NCBI RefSeq assembly: GCF_003284965.1
Contig: NZ_QMEW01000026.1
Coordinates: 1-64,000, forward strand
Direction: 5' to 3'
DNA from: Mycolicibacterium sp. GF69
Lineage (GTDB): Bacteria; Actinomycetota; Actinomycetes; Mycobacteriales; Mycobacteriaceae
Length of the DNA stretch: 64,000 nt
The notes under the pieces are model-generated. The model had not been told where the DNA came from, ran no database searches, and saw nothing but the letters and a program-made list of their open reading frames with translations. Position numbers and translations under genes: made by a program. Below are positions 8,544-17,194 of this stretch, in pieces. The stretch's first letter is position 1; each line of letters begins with the position of its first letter.

Positions 8544-9215
8544 GTGCGCCTCGTGATCGCCCAATGCACTGTCGACTACGTCGGACGTCTGACCGCACAC
8601 CTGCCCTCGGCGCGGCGCCTGCTGCTGGTCAAGGCGGACGGTTCGGTGAGCGTGCACGCCGACGACCGTGCCTACAAACCGTTGAACTGGATGACCCCCC
8701 CGTGCCGCCTAACTGAGGACAACACGGGCCCGACACCGGTCTGGGTGGTGGAGAACAAGGCTGGCGAACAGTTGCGGATCACCGTCGAGGACATCGAGCA
8801 TGACTCCAGCCACGAGCTCGGCGTCGACCCGGGCCTGGTCAAGGACGGTGTGGAGGCGCACCTGCAGGAGCTGTTGGCCGAACACGTCGAACTGCTGGGC
8901 GCGGGTTACACGCTGGTGCGGCGCGAGTACATGACCGCGATCGGCCCGGTGGACCTGCTCTGCCGCGACGAGAACGGCGGGTCGGTCGCCGTCGAGATCA
9001 AGCGCCGCGGTGAGATCGACGGCGTCGAGCAACTCACCCGCTACCTCGAGCTGCTCAACCGGGACAGCCTGCTGGCCCCGGTGGCCGGGATCTTCGCGGC
9101 CCAGCAGATCAAGCCGCAGGCGCGCACGCTGGCCACCGATCGGGGCATCCGCTGCGTGACCTTGGACTACGACCGGATGCGCGGCATGGACAGCGACGAG
9201 TTCCGGCTGTTCTGA
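8544..9215 (+). CDS. nucS: Mismatch-specific endonuclease NucS (EndoMS)
   Basis: A 223-residue nuclease that cuts both strands at mismatches (chiefly G-T, G-G, T-T). It provides the non-canonical mismatch repair of actinobacteria, which lack MutS/MutL. The N-terminal half is the dimerisation/DNA-binding domain. The C-terminal half holds the RecB-like nuclease core: Asp in GPVDLLC, Glu and Lys in VAVEIKRRGE. The C terminus MDSDEFRLF is the family's sliding-clamp interaction tail. Length equals that of the M. tuberculosis homologue Rv1321. The GTG start is supported by an upstream leaderless -10 box. The stop overlaps the next gene as TGATG. Confidence 0.95.
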   Translation: MRLVIAQCTVDYVGRLTAHLPSARRLLLVKADGSVSVHADDRAYKPLNWMTPPCRLTEDNTGPTPVWVVENKAGEQLRITVEDIEHDSSHELGVDPGLVKDGVEAHLQELLAEHVELLGAGYTLVRREYMTAIGPVDLLCRDENGGSVAVEIKRRGEIDGVEQLTRYLELLNRDSLLAPVAGIFAAQQIKPQARTLATDRGIRCVTLDYDRMRGMDSDEFRLF

Positions 9216-9505
9216 TGGCCCGCAAGCGCCGACGCCCGGGGCGGCCACCGCCGCCGCTGCCTGAGTCGCGCCGCGTCGAGACCGGGCCGGACGGGTACGA
9301 CTACGAGGTGCGTCCCATCCCGGCGGCCCGTGCGGTCAAGACTTACCGCTGTCCTGGATGTGATCACGAAATCCGGCCCGGGACAGCCCATGTGGTGGCT
9401 ATCCCGACCGGCATGGGGGAGCAGGCTGTCGACGACCGCCGACACTGGCACACGTCGTGCTGGACACACCGCGGCACCCGCGGGCCGACCCGCAAGTGGT
9501 CTTAG
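9215..9505 (+). CDS. Conserved mycobacterial protein with zinc-ribbon-like Cys/His set (Rv1322-like)
   Basis: A 96-residue basic protein. After an Arg/Pro-rich N terminus it has YRCPGCDHEIRPG and then WHTSCW, giving Cys-x2-Cys and His-x3-Cys pairs that could bind one zinc ion. It matches M. tuberculosis Rv1322 in position and, as I recall, sequence. Homologues are sometimes labelled ATP/GTP-binding, but no nucleotide motif is visible. The start overlaps the nucS stop by one base, so the two are translationally coupled. A nucleic-acid role would suit that pairing but is a guess. Confidence 0.85.
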   Translation: MARKRRRPGRPPPPLPESRRVETGPDGYDYEVRPIPAARAVKTYRCPGCDHEIRPGTAHVVAIPTGMGEQAVDDRRHWHTSCWTHRGTRGPTRKWS

Positions 9506-9978
9506 TGAGCCTCTTCGGGGGCGGGCTCGACGAGCTCTACGAGCACGCCGCCTGCATCCTTGGGATGGATGAAGTTGATCCGTGAGTTCGCGGTTCCGCG
9601 GCGCGGTGCGTCGTAGAGCAACCGGACGCCGTCGGCGCGCAGGCGCTCGCTGAGCGCATCGATATCGCTGACGCGGTAGGCCAACTGCTGAAGACCGGGC
9701 CCTCGCTTGTCGATGAACTTGGCGATCGTCGACGTCTCGTCCAACGGCGCCATCAGCTGGATCTGCGCGCTGCCGACCGGAGCGCCGCGCACCGACAGCA
9801 TGGCCTCGCGCACGCCCTGGTCCTCGTTGACCTCCTCGTGCAGCACGATCATTCCGAGGTGGTCGTGATACCACTTGATTGCGACGTCGAGGTCCGGCAC
9901 CGCGATCCCCACGTGATCGATCGCGGTCACGAGCGCACTGGCAAGCGTCGGACGTGCGTCTACGTGTTCAGTGGTCAT
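9502..9978 (-). CDS. mce: Methylmalonyl-CoA epimerase
   Basis: It interconverts (2R)- and (2S)-methylmalonyl-CoA, linking propionyl-CoA carboxylation with methylmalonyl-CoA mutase. The 158-residue protein is a vicinal-oxygen-chelate metalloenzyme: metal ligands are expected in AIDHVGIAVPDLD (His), GLQQLAYRVSDID and VLVELVEPAP (Glu). Conserved IQLMAPLDETSTIAKFI and the FIHPKDAGG segment support epimerase rather than generic glyoxalase. The ATG at 9978 is preferred over upstream codons because a leaderless -10 box sits 6 bases before it and it gives the family's normal N terminus. It is divergent from fadA4, as Rv1322A is from Rv1323, and its stop overlaps the convergent upstream gene by 4 bases. 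Confidence 0.92.
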   Translation of the reverse strand: MTTEHVDARPTLASALVTAIDHVGIAVPDLDVAIKWYHDHLGMIVLHEEVNEDQGVREAMLSVRGAPVGSAQIQLMAPLDETSTIAKFIDKRGPGLQQLAYRVSDIDALSERLRADGVRLLYDAPRRGTANSRINFIHPKDAGGVLVELVEPAPEEAH

Positions 9979-9984
9979 AACGTA

Positions 9985-9990
9985 ACGGTA
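9985..9990 (-). promoter_or_regulatory. Likely -10 box for leaderless mce
   Basis: On the minus strand TACCGT (TANNNT) ends 6 bases before the ATG at 9978, so the transcript would begin at the start codon. Confidence 0.5.
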
Positions 9991-10061
9991 ACCTTGAGAC
10001 AGATGTTTGCGGAATGTGTCGTGAACCACATATCGATATACCCACTTTTCGGAGGTAGTAC

Positions 10062-11294
10062 ATGACCCGGGAATCACGGTCTGTGATTGTTGCTGGGGCC
10101 CGCACACCCGTCGGCAAGCTGATGGGCTCGCTGAAGGATTTCTCGGGCAGCGATCTGGGCGCCATCGCGATCAAGGGGGCGCTGGAGAAGGCCTTCCCGG
10201 ACATTGACGAGCCCGCTCGACTCGTCGAGTACGTCATCATGGGCCAGGTCCTGACCGCCGGCGCCGGACAGATGCCGGCGCGCCAGGCCGCGGTCGCCGC
10301 CGGCATCGGCTGGGACGTCCCCGCGCTGACTATCAACAAGATGTGCCTGTCGGGTATCGACGCGATCGCGCTGGCGGATCAGCTGATCCGCGCCGGCGAG
10401 TTCGACGTCGTCGTCGCCGGGGGCCAGGAATCGATGACACAGGCGCCCCACCTGCTGATCAACAGTCGGTCCGGTTACAAGTACGGCGACGTCACCGTGC
10501 TCGATCACATGGCCTACGACGGGTTGCACGACGTGTTTACCGATCAGCCGATGGGCGCGCTGACCGAACAACGCAACGACGTCGACCAGTTCACCCGCGC
10601 CGAACAGGATGAGTTCGCGGCCGGTTCCCACCAAAAGGCCGCTGCGGCATGGAAAGACGGCGTCTACGCCGACGAGGTCGTGCCGGTGCAGATCCCGCAG
10701 CGCAAGGGCGACCCGCTGGAGTTCTCCGAGGACGAAGGCATCCGTGCCAACACCACCGCCGAGTCGCTGGCCGGCCTGAAACCGGCGTTTCGCAAGGACG
10801 GCACGATCACGGCCGGGTCGGCGTCGCAGATCTCTGACGGCGCGTGTGCCGTCGTCGTGATGAACAAGGCCAAGGCCGAGGAGCTGGGGCTGTCCTGGCT
10901 CGCGGAGATCGGCGCGCACGGTGTGGTTGCCGGCCCGGACTCCACGCTGCAGTCGCAGCCGGCCAATGCGATCAAGAAGGCGGTTGCGCGCGAAGGCATC
11001 TCGATGGATCAGCTGGACGTCATCGAGATCAATGAGGCGTTCTCCGCCGTCGCGCTGGCTTCGACGAAGGAGCTCGGCGTCGATCCTGACAAGGTGAACG
11101 TCAACGGCGGTGCGATCGCCATCGGGCACCCGATCGGTATGTCGGGCGCCCGGATCACCTTGCACGCGGCACTCGAGCTGGCCCGGCGCCGGGGCGAGGG
11201 AAGCGACGGAAAGAAGCAGAGTCCCGGCTACGCCGTGGCGGCGTTGTGCGGCGCCGGTGGCCAGGGCGATGCCCTGATCCTGCGGGCGCCCTAG
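10062..11294 (+). CDS. fadA4: Acetyl-CoA acetyltransferase (thiolase)
   Basis: A 410-residue thiolase that condenses or cleaves acetoacetyl-CoA-type substrates. The acyl-accepting cysteine is in NKMCLSGIDAI (about residue 96); the catalytic His is in NGGAIAIGHPIGMSGAR and the second Cys in ALCGAGGQGDAL. Length and motifs match biosynthetic-type thiolases and M. tuberculosis Rv1323. A strong ribosome site (GGAGG) lies 8 bases before the ATG. A 10-bp palindrome ATATCGATAT (10030-10039) lies in the divergent region with the epimerase gene and could be regulatory. Confidence 0.94.
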   Translation: MTRESRSVIVAGARTPVGKLMGSLKDFSGSDLGAIAIKGALEKAFPDIDEPARLVEYVIMGQVLTAGAGQMPARQAAVAAGIGWDVPALTINKMCLSGIDAIALADQLIRAGEFDVVVAGGQESMTQAPHLLINSRSGYKYGDVTVLDHMAYDGLHDVFTDQPMGALTEQRNDVDQFTRAEQDEFAAGSHQKAAAAWKDGVYADEVVPVQIPQRKGDPLEFSEDEGIRANTTAESLAGLKPAFRKDGTITAGSASQISDGACAVVVMNKAKAEELGLSWLAEIGAHGVVAGPDSTLQSQPANAIKKAVAREGISMDQLDVIEINEAFSAVALASTKELGVDPDKVNVNGGAIAIGHPIGMSGARITLHAALELARRRGEGSDGKKQSPGYAVAALCGAGGQGDALILRAP

Positions 11295-11337
11295 CATCTA
11301 CGACGCCGCGTAGTAATCGGTCGGTGTTTCGGGCACA

Positions 11338-11721
11338 ATGGCGGCCATGACGCGTGTGCTGAATCAACGGTCCGTCGCCGGCTGGTTTCGTGTGGTCGCC
11401 CTGCTGGAAGCTGTCAGCTGGGCGGGGCTGCTGATCGGCATGTACTTCAAGTACCTGGGCGCGCCCCGCACGGAGATCGGGGTCAAGGTCTTCGGCCCGG
11501 TGCACGGGGCGGTCTTCGTCGCGTTCGTGGTCTTGGGTCTTCTGGCCGCGATCGTGTTCAAGTGGGGCACCGCCACCTGGTTGCTGGGGATACTGGCGAG
11601 CATTCTGCCGCTGGCCAGTGTGATGTTCCTCATATGGGTGGATCGCACCGGCCGGATGGACACCGAACCGGCTGTGGCGGCCATGTCGCAACCGGGACAG
11701 CCGCTGCCGGAAACGACATGA
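11338..11721 (+). CDS. DUF3817-family membrane protein
   Basis: A 127-residue protein with three hydrophobic helices (about residues 18-38, 52-75 and 80-103) and the arrangement GWFRVVALLEAVSW, then VHGAVFVAF, that marks the DUF3817 family. Function is unknown. A second gene of the same family lies at 35544-35876. An in-frame ATG nine bases later (11347) is an equally good start. The thioredoxin-like gene follows 13 bases downstream, suggesting co-transcription. Confidence 0.85.
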   Translation: MAAMTRVLNQRSVAGWFRVVALLEAVSWAGLLIGMYFKYLGAPRTEIGVKVFGPVHGAVFVAFVVLGLLAAIVFKWGTATWLLGILASILPLASVMFLIWVDRTGRMDTEPAVAAMSQPGQPLPETT

Positions 11722-11734
11722 CAAACTTGATGGC

Positions 11735-12628
11735 GTGAGTCGTCCACGCCCCCCTATCGCGGCCTCGATGGCCGGTGCGGTTGACCTGTCCGCGCTCAAG
11801 CAGCCGTCCTCGGCCGGCGACGGTGACGCGTCAGCGCCGGCCGGTGGAGTGGAAGTCACCGAGACCAATCTCGAAGACGAGGTGCTGGTCCGGTCCAACC
11901 AGGTTCCCGTCGTGGTGTTGCTCTGGTCGCCACGCAGTGACGCCAGCGTCCAGTTGGGTGATGCGCTCGCCGAACTGGCCACCGCCGACGCCGGCAAATG
12001 GTCGTTGGCGACCGTCAACGTCGACGTCGTACCGCGGGTAGCCCAGATGTTCGGGGTGCAGGCGATTCCGACGGTTGTGGCGTTGGCCGCCGGTCAGCCG
12101 CTGTCGAGTTTCCAGGGCATGCAGCCGCCCGAGCAGTTGCGGCGGTGGATCGATTCGCTGTTGAACGCCGTCGCGGGCAAGTTGCCCGGAAGCGGCGAGG
12201 CCGGTGAGCCTGAAGAGGTCGATCCCGAACTCGCCCAAGCACGTTCGCACCTGGATGCCGGTGACTTCGAGGCTGCCCGCACGGCCTACCAGGCGATCCT
12301 GGACGCCAACCCCACTCACGCCGAAGCCAAGGGCGCCGTACGCCAGATCGCGTTCCTGCAACGTGCGACCACCCGCGAACCGGAGACGATTGCCGCGGCC
12401 GACGCGGCACCCGACGACATCGAGTTGGCGCTCGCCGCCGCCGACGTCGAGGTCCTCCAACAGAACGTCGCCGCGGCCTTCGACCGGCTCATCGGACTGG
12501 TCAAGCGGACGTCCGGCGACGACCGCACGACGGTGCGAACGCGACTCATCGAGCTGTTCGACTTGTTCGACCCGGCCGATCCCGAGGTCATCGCCGGTCG
12601 GCGCAAGCTGGCCAACGCGCTGTACTGA
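11735..12628 (+). CDS. Thioredoxin-like/TPR co-chaperone (YbbN-like), lacking CxxC
   Basis: A 297-residue protein equivalent to M. tuberculosis Rv1324. After a disordered 45-residue N terminus, residues about 45-150 form a thioredoxin fold ending with the cis-Pro region FGVQAIPTVVAL. The redox motif is replaced: the active-site position reads WSPRSDAS with no cysteine, so it cannot do thiol-disulfide exchange. Residues about 165-295 are helical TPR-like repeats (ARSHLDAGDFEAARTAYQAIL). This is the YbbN/CnoX architecture, which acts as a chaperone holdase. A GTG start is used. It is the last plus-strand gene before the convergent glg operon. Confidence 0.88.
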   Translation: MSRPRPPIAASMAGAVDLSALKQPSSAGDGDASAPAGGVEVTETNLEDEVLVRSNQVPVVVLLWSPRSDASVQLGDALAELATADAGKWSLATVNVDVVPRVAQMFGVQAIPTVVALAAGQPLSSFQGMQPPEQLRRWIDSLLNAVAGKLPGSGEAGEPEEVDPELAQARSHLDAGDFEAARTAYQAILDANPTHAEAKGAVRQIAFLQRATTREPETIAAADAAPDDIELALAAADVEVLQQNVAAAFDRLIGLVKRTSGDDRTTVRTRLIELFDLFDPADPEVIAGRRKLANALY

Positions 12629-12633
12629 CCCTT

Positions 12634-12648
12634 TTTCGATCGTCGAAA
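12634..12648. terminator. Small hairpin between convergent genes
   Basis: TTTCGA TCG TCGAAA forms a 6-bp stem with a 3-base loop in the 55-base gap between the thioredoxin-like gene and glgB, preceded by a short T run. It is a weak candidate for a bidirectional terminator. Confidence 0.35.
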
Positions 12649-12683
12649 CCGGGTAGCAACCGCCTACCTATTCGGCGGCCGGC

Positions 12684-14897
12684 CTAGCCCTCGACGAATT
12701 CGAACCACAGGGCGGCCAGCGGCGGCAACACCATGACGGCAGACGCGGGACGTCCGTGCCAGGGCTCGTCGGTGGCCTCGACGGCGCCGTAGTTGCCGAT
12801 GCCCGACCCGTTGTAGATGTCGGCGTCGGTGTTGAGCACCTCGCGCCAGTTGCCCGCATGCGGCAGGCCGAGGCGGTAGCGGGTGTGCTCGGCGCCGGAG
12901 AAGTTGAAGACGCAGGCCAGCACCGACCCGTCGTCGCCGTAGCGCAGGAAGCTCAGCACGTTGTTCGACGAATCGTTGGCGTCGATCCACGAGTAGCCCT
13001 CCGGGCGGGTGTCCTGCGACCACAGCGCCCGCCTGCTGCGGTAGATGCCGTTCATGTCGTGCACCATGCGCGCGATGCCGGTGGAGAAGCTGTTCTCGTC
13101 GAGCTGATACCAGTCGACCCCCCGCTCCTCGGACCACTCGGCGCGCTGGCCGAACTCCTGTCCCATGAACAACAACTGCTTGCCCGGGTGCGCCCACTGG
13201 TACGCCAGCAGGCTGCGCAAGCCGGCCGCCTTGTTGTGGTCGTTGCCCGGCATCCGGCCCCAGAGCGTGCCCTTACCGTGCACGACCTCGTCGTGGCTGA
13301 TCGGCAGGACGTAGTTCTCGCTGAACGCGTAGAGCATCGAGAACGTGATCTCGTGGTGGTGATAGCTGCGGTGTATCGGGTCGCGTTTGATGAACTCCAA
13401 GGTGTCGTTCATCCAGCCCATATTCCACTTCATCGAAAAGCCAAGGCCGCCAAGGTTCGTCGGCCGGGTGACACCGGGCCACGACGTCGACTCCTCGGCG
13501 ATCGTCACGATGCCGGGCGACGCCTTGTGCACCGTCGCGTTCATCTCCTGCAGGAACTGCACGGCTTCGAGGTTCTCGCGGCCGCCGTAGATGTTCGGTG
13601 TCCAACCGCCCTCGGGGCGTGAGTAGTCCAGGTAGAGCATCGAGGCGACGGCATCCACCCGCAGGCCGTCGATGTGGAATTCCTGCAACCAGTACAGGGC
13701 GTTGGCCACCAAAAAGTTACGCACCTCGGCGCGGCCGAAGTCGAATACGTAGGTGCCCCAGTCCAACTGCTCGCCGCGGCGGGGATCGGAGTGTTCATAG
13801 AGGGCGGTACCGTCGAAACGGCCGAGCGCCCAGGCGTCCTTGGGGAAGTGGGCGGGCACCCAGTCCATGATCACGCCGATACCGGCCCGGTGCAGGGTGT
13901 CCACCAGGTGGCGGAACTCGTCGGGCGTGCCCAGCCGCGACGTCGGCGCGTAGTACGACGTCACCTGGTAGCCCCAGGAACCACCGAAGGGGTGCTCGGC
14001 GACCGGCATCAACTCGACGTGGGTGAAGCCGTTGTCGACGACGTACTCGGTGAGCTGGGTAGCCAGCTCGCGGTAGTTCAGTCCCGGCCGCCAGGACATA
14101 AGGTGTACCTCGAGGGTGCTCATCGGTTCGAACACCGGGTTCTCGGCGGCACGCCTGGTCATCCAGTCCTGATCGGCCCAGGTGTACTCGCTCGTGGTGA
14201 CCTTGGAGGCGGTCTTCGGTGGCACCTCGGTGGCGAATGCCATCGGGTCCGCGCGGTCGCTCACCGACCCGTCGGCGCCGTGGATGCGGAACTTGTACAG
14301 ACCGCCGATCTCGAACCCGGGCCAGAACACCTCCCACACACCGGTGGAGCCGAGGACCCGCAACTGGGCCTCGTCGCCGTCCCAATGATTGAACTCGCCG
14401 ATCAGGCTGACGCCCTTGGCGTTCGGGGCCCATACCGCGAACGAGACACCTTCGACGAGGCCGTCGGGTGTGGTGTAGCTGCGGGGGTGCGCACCGAGGA
14501 TCTCCCACAGCCGTTCGTGGCGGCCCTCGGCGAACAGATGCAGGTCCATCTCCCCGAGCGTGGGCAGAAAACGGTACGCGTCGGCCACCGTGTGCACCTG
14601 GGTCGAGCCGTTGCTGCCGGGGTAGTGGATCTCGAGTCGGTAGTCGGCCAGGCCCGTGAACGGCAGTGCGACTGCGAACAAACCGGATTCGATGTGCTGG
14701 AACGAGTACCGTTCGCCGCCGACCAGCGCGATGACCTCGACCGCATGCGGGCGATAGGCACGGATAACGGTGTGGTCGTCGTACTCGTGCGCGCCGAGCA
14801 CGGAATGCGGATCGTGGTGTTCACCGGCCAGCATCCGCTTCAAGTCGGCGGTATGTGGCCGCAGATGTGGGCTACTCGCCTGTTTGGTCTGCGTCAT
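12684..14897 (-). CDS. glgB: 1,4-alpha-glucan branching enzyme
   Basis: A 737-residue GH13 enzyme that introduces alpha-1,6 branches into alpha-glucans. In mycobacteria it works with GlgE to build capsular alpha-glucan and glycogen. Two N-terminal beta domains (to about residue 230, including the CBM48 module) precede the catalytic barrel. The nucleophile Asp is in GLRVDAVASMLY, the acid/base Glu in TIAEESTSWPG, and the third carboxylate in ISHDEVVHGKG. Length matches Rv1326c. The ATG lies 4 bases after the glgE stop with a GGGAG ribosome site, so the two form one operon. Confidence 0.96.
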   Translation of the reverse strand: MTQTKQASSPHLRPHTADLKRMLAGEHHDPHSVLGAHEYDDHTVIRAYRPHAVEVIALVGGERYSFQHIESGLFAVALPFTGLADYRLEIHYPGSNGSTQVHTVADAYRFLPTLGEMDLHLFAEGRHERLWEILGAHPRSYTTPDGLVEGVSFAVWAPNAKGVSLIGEFNHWDGDEAQLRVLGSTGVWEVFWPGFEIGGLYKFRIHGADGSVSDRADPMAFATEVPPKTASKVTTSEYTWADQDWMTRRAAENPVFEPMSTLEVHLMSWRPGLNYRELATQLTEYVVDNGFTHVELMPVAEHPFGGSWGYQVTSYYAPTSRLGTPDEFRHLVDTLHRAGIGVIMDWVPAHFPKDAWALGRFDGTALYEHSDPRRGEQLDWGTYVFDFGRAEVRNFLVANALYWLQEFHIDGLRVDAVASMLYLDYSRPEGGWTPNIYGGRENLEAVQFLQEMNATVHKASPGIVTIAEESTSWPGVTRPTNLGGLGFSMKWNMGWMNDTLEFIKRDPIHRSYHHHEITFSMLYAFSENYVLPISHDEVVHGKGTLWGRMPGNDHNKAAGLRSLLAYQWAHPGKQLLFMGQEFGQRAEWSEERGVDWYQLDENSFSTGIARMVHDMNGIYRSRRALWSQDTRPEGYSWIDANDSSNNVLSFLRYGDDGSVLACVFNFSGAEHTRYRLGLPHAGNWREVLNTDADIYNGSGIGNYGAVEATDEPWHGRPASAVMVLPPLAALWFEFVEG

Positions 14898-14901
14898 GTC
14901 G

Positions 14902-16986
14902 TCACTCCCTACGCAGCAGATTGAGTCGTTGGTCGGCGTGCACCTGCGGCATGTTCAAAATGTGTGCCACCGCACGCGCGGGATCGAGCCGCACGTAGTT
15001 GGCCTGGCCCCACTGGTACTCGTCGCCGGTGATCTCGTCGCGCACCCAGAATCGGTCGTAGGGCTCCATACCGAGTGCGGGCATGTCCAGCCACAGCGTG
15101 GCCTCCTCGGGGCCGAACGGGTTGAGCGTGACGACCACCAGCACCTGGTCTCCGGTCGCGGGGTCGAACTTGCTGTAGGCCAGCAGCGCGTCGTTGTCGA
15201 CGTGGTGGAACCTGATCGTGCGCAACTGGTGCAGGGCGGGGTGAAGCCGACGAATCTCGTTGAGGCGGGTGATGAACGGTTCCAGCGATTCACCGTCGGC
15301 CAGTGCGGCGTCGAAGTCGCGAGGCCGCAGTTCGTACTTCTCGGAGTTGAGGTACTCCTCGCTGCCATCCCGTACCGGGCGGTGTTCGTAGAGTTCGTAA
15401 CCCGAGTACACCCCCCATGCCGAACTCATCGTCGATGCCAGCACAGCGCGGATCGCGAACATGCCGGGGCCGCCGTGTTGCAGGCTCTCGTGCAGGATGT
15501 CGGGGGTGTTGACGAACAGGTTCGGGCACGCGTAATCGGCGTGCTCGGCGATCTGTTCGCCGAACTCGGTGATCTCCCATTTTGCGGTGCGCCAGGTGAA
15601 GTACGAATAGGACTGTGTGAAGCCGAGTTTGGCCAATCCGTACAACCGCGCGGGGCGGGTGAAAGCCTCCGAGAGAAACAGTACGTCCGGGTGCTCGTTC
15701 TTCACCTGGCCGATCAGCCAGGCCCAGAAGTTCGGCGGTTTGGTGTGCGGGTTGTCGACCCGGAAGATCGTGACGCCGTGTGAGATCCAGTGCCGGACCA
15801 CCCGCAGCACCTCTGCGTAGAGCCCGGCCGGCTCGTTGTCGAAGTTCAGCGGGTAGATGTCCTGGTACTTCTTCGGCGGGTTCTCCGCGTAGGCGATGGT
15901 GCCGTCGGGCAGCACGGTGAACCACTCCGGATGCTCCTTGGCCCACGGATGGTCGGGAGCACACTGCAGCGCCAGGTCGAGCGCGACCTCCATACCGTCG
16001 TCGCGGGCCGCGGCGACGAACTCGTCGAAGTCGGCGATCGTGCCCAGCTCCGGATGGATTGCGTCATGGCCACCCTCATCGCTCCCGATCGCCCACGGCG
16101 ACCCGACGTCACCCGGCGCCGCGGTCACGCTGTTGTTGCGGCCCTTGCGGTGCACCTTGCCGATCGGGTGGACCGGCGGCAGGTAGACCACGTCGAATCC
16201 CATCCTCGCGATCCGCGGCAGCGCCTTGGTGGCCGTCGCGAAGGTGCCGTGGACGGGGTTGCCCTTGCGGTCCCAGCCGCCGGTGGAGCGGGGGAAGAAC
16301 TCGTACCACGCGCTGATGCGTGCCGCGGGCCGGTCCACCCAGACGCCGTACCGCTTCCCGCGGGTGACCAGTTCGCGCAGCGGAAACTCGTCCAGCAGGC
16401 GGGTCACTTCCGGGGCGAGCGCAGCGCCGGCGCGGGTGAACGGGTCCCCTGGCTGACGCAGCCGCGCGGCGGCCTCGATGAGCGGATAGCGATGTTGGCG
16501 TGGCACGCCGGTCGAGGCGCGTTCCAGCAGCTTGGCACCGATCAGCAGATCGTTGGACAGTTCGGACTCACTCTGGCCGGCGTCGAGCTTGGCGGTCACG
16601 TTCTTGCGCCAGGTCGCCACCGGGTCGCCCCAGCCATCCACCCGGAAAGTCCACAGCCCGACACACTCGGGCGTGAACGCGCCGTGGAGGACGTCGGGGG
16701 TCCGACCGGTCGACATCGGCAAGTGCTGCGGTTTCTTCCGCGGTGTGGCGCCGAGAACAGTCTCGATCGGTACGGCCTCGCCGGACACCAACCCGGGCGG
16801 ATCGTCGGCGAGCTGCGGATATGCCGAACCGTGGTAGCGCACCACCAGGGTGGCGGCGACCGCGTCATGGCCTTCGCGCCACACGGTGGCGCTGACCGGC
16901 ACGATCTCTCCGACGACGGCTTTGGCTGGGTACCGCCCAGCGGAGACGACAGGTGCGACGTCATCGATTTCGATACGACCGGCCAC
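14902..16986 (-). CDS. glgE: Alpha-1,4-glucan:maltose-1-phosphate maltosyltransferase
   Basis: A 694-residue GH13_3 enzyme that extends alpha-glucan with maltose from maltose-1-phosphate. The barrel nucleophile is the Asp of FRVDNPHTKPPNFW and the acid/base Glu is in FLSEAFTRPARLY; the substrate-site segment VYLPPVHPIGKVHRKG is also present. Five-domain length matches Rv1327c. The GTG start is preceded by a GGAG ribosome site. In M. tuberculosis loss of GlgE is lethal through maltose-1-phosphate build-up. The start is divergent from glgP. Confidence 0.96.
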   Translation of the reverse strand: MAGRIEIDDVAPVVSAGRYPAKAVVGEIVPVSATVWREGHDAVAATLVVRYHGSAYPQLADDPPGLVSGEAVPIETVLGATPRKKPQHLPMSTGRTPDVLHGAFTPECVGLWTFRVDGWGDPVATWRKNVTAKLDAGQSESELSNDLLIGAKLLERASTGVPRQHRYPLIEAAARLRQPGDPFTRAGAALAPEVTRLLDEFPLRELVTRGKRYGVWVDRPAARISAWYEFFPRSTGGWDRKGNPVHGTFATATKALPRIARMGFDVVYLPPVHPIGKVHRKGRNNSVTAAPGDVGSPWAIGSDEGGHDAIHPELGTIADFDEFVAAARDDGMEVALDLALQCAPDHPWAKEHPEWFTVLPDGTIAYAENPPKKYQDIYPLNFDNEPAGLYAEVLRVVRHWISHGVTIFRVDNPHTKPPNFWAWLIGQVKNEHPDVLFLSEAFTRPARLYGLAKLGFTQSYSYFTWRTAKWEITEFGEQIAEHADYACPNLFVNTPDILHESLQHGGPGMFAIRAVLASTMSSAWGVYSGYELYEHRPVRDGSEEYLNSEKYELRPRDFDAALADGESLEPFITRLNEIRRLHPALHQLRTIRFHHVDNDALLAYSKFDPATGDQVLVVVTLNPFGPEEATLWLDMPALGMEPYDRFWVRDEITGDEYQWGQANYVRLDPARAVAHILNMPQVHADQRLNLLRRE

Positions 16987-17180
16987 CTACCACTCCTTCT
17001 GCTGACGCGGTCACCGGCGTGCTTGTCGGCACGTCCCACATGGCCGCTGCGTCGTCTGGGTCGAGTTCACAGTCAACTTCAATAAGCCTCGTCGCGCCCT
17101 ATACCCACCGTAGTGCCGCGCCCAACCCAAAGCGCGCGATGCAGTCCGGCTGCCGAGCCTGCGGAACGCCGGATTGTCAG

Positions 17181-17186
17181 TAATGT
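17181..17186 (+). promoter_or_regulatory. Likely -10 box for leaderless glgP
   Basis: TAATGT (TANNNT) ends 8 bases before the ATG at 17195. This argues for that ATG over the ATG inside the box at 17183. The rest of the 208-base glgE-glgP divergent region shows no further clear element. Confidence 0.5.
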
Positions 17187-17194
17187 TGGGCCCG

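Noticed and set aside
10074..11297. 407-codon open frame antisense to fadA4
   Set aside because: GC-rich third-position effect; the thiolase on the plus strand has all family motifs and a ribosome site.
13674..14924. 416-codon open frame antisense to glgB
   Set aside because: Antisense to a fully motif-supported gene; its translation shows no recognisable domain.
15790..17085. 431-codon open frame antisense to glgE
   Set aside because: Same reason; covers the whole of a known enzyme on the other strand.
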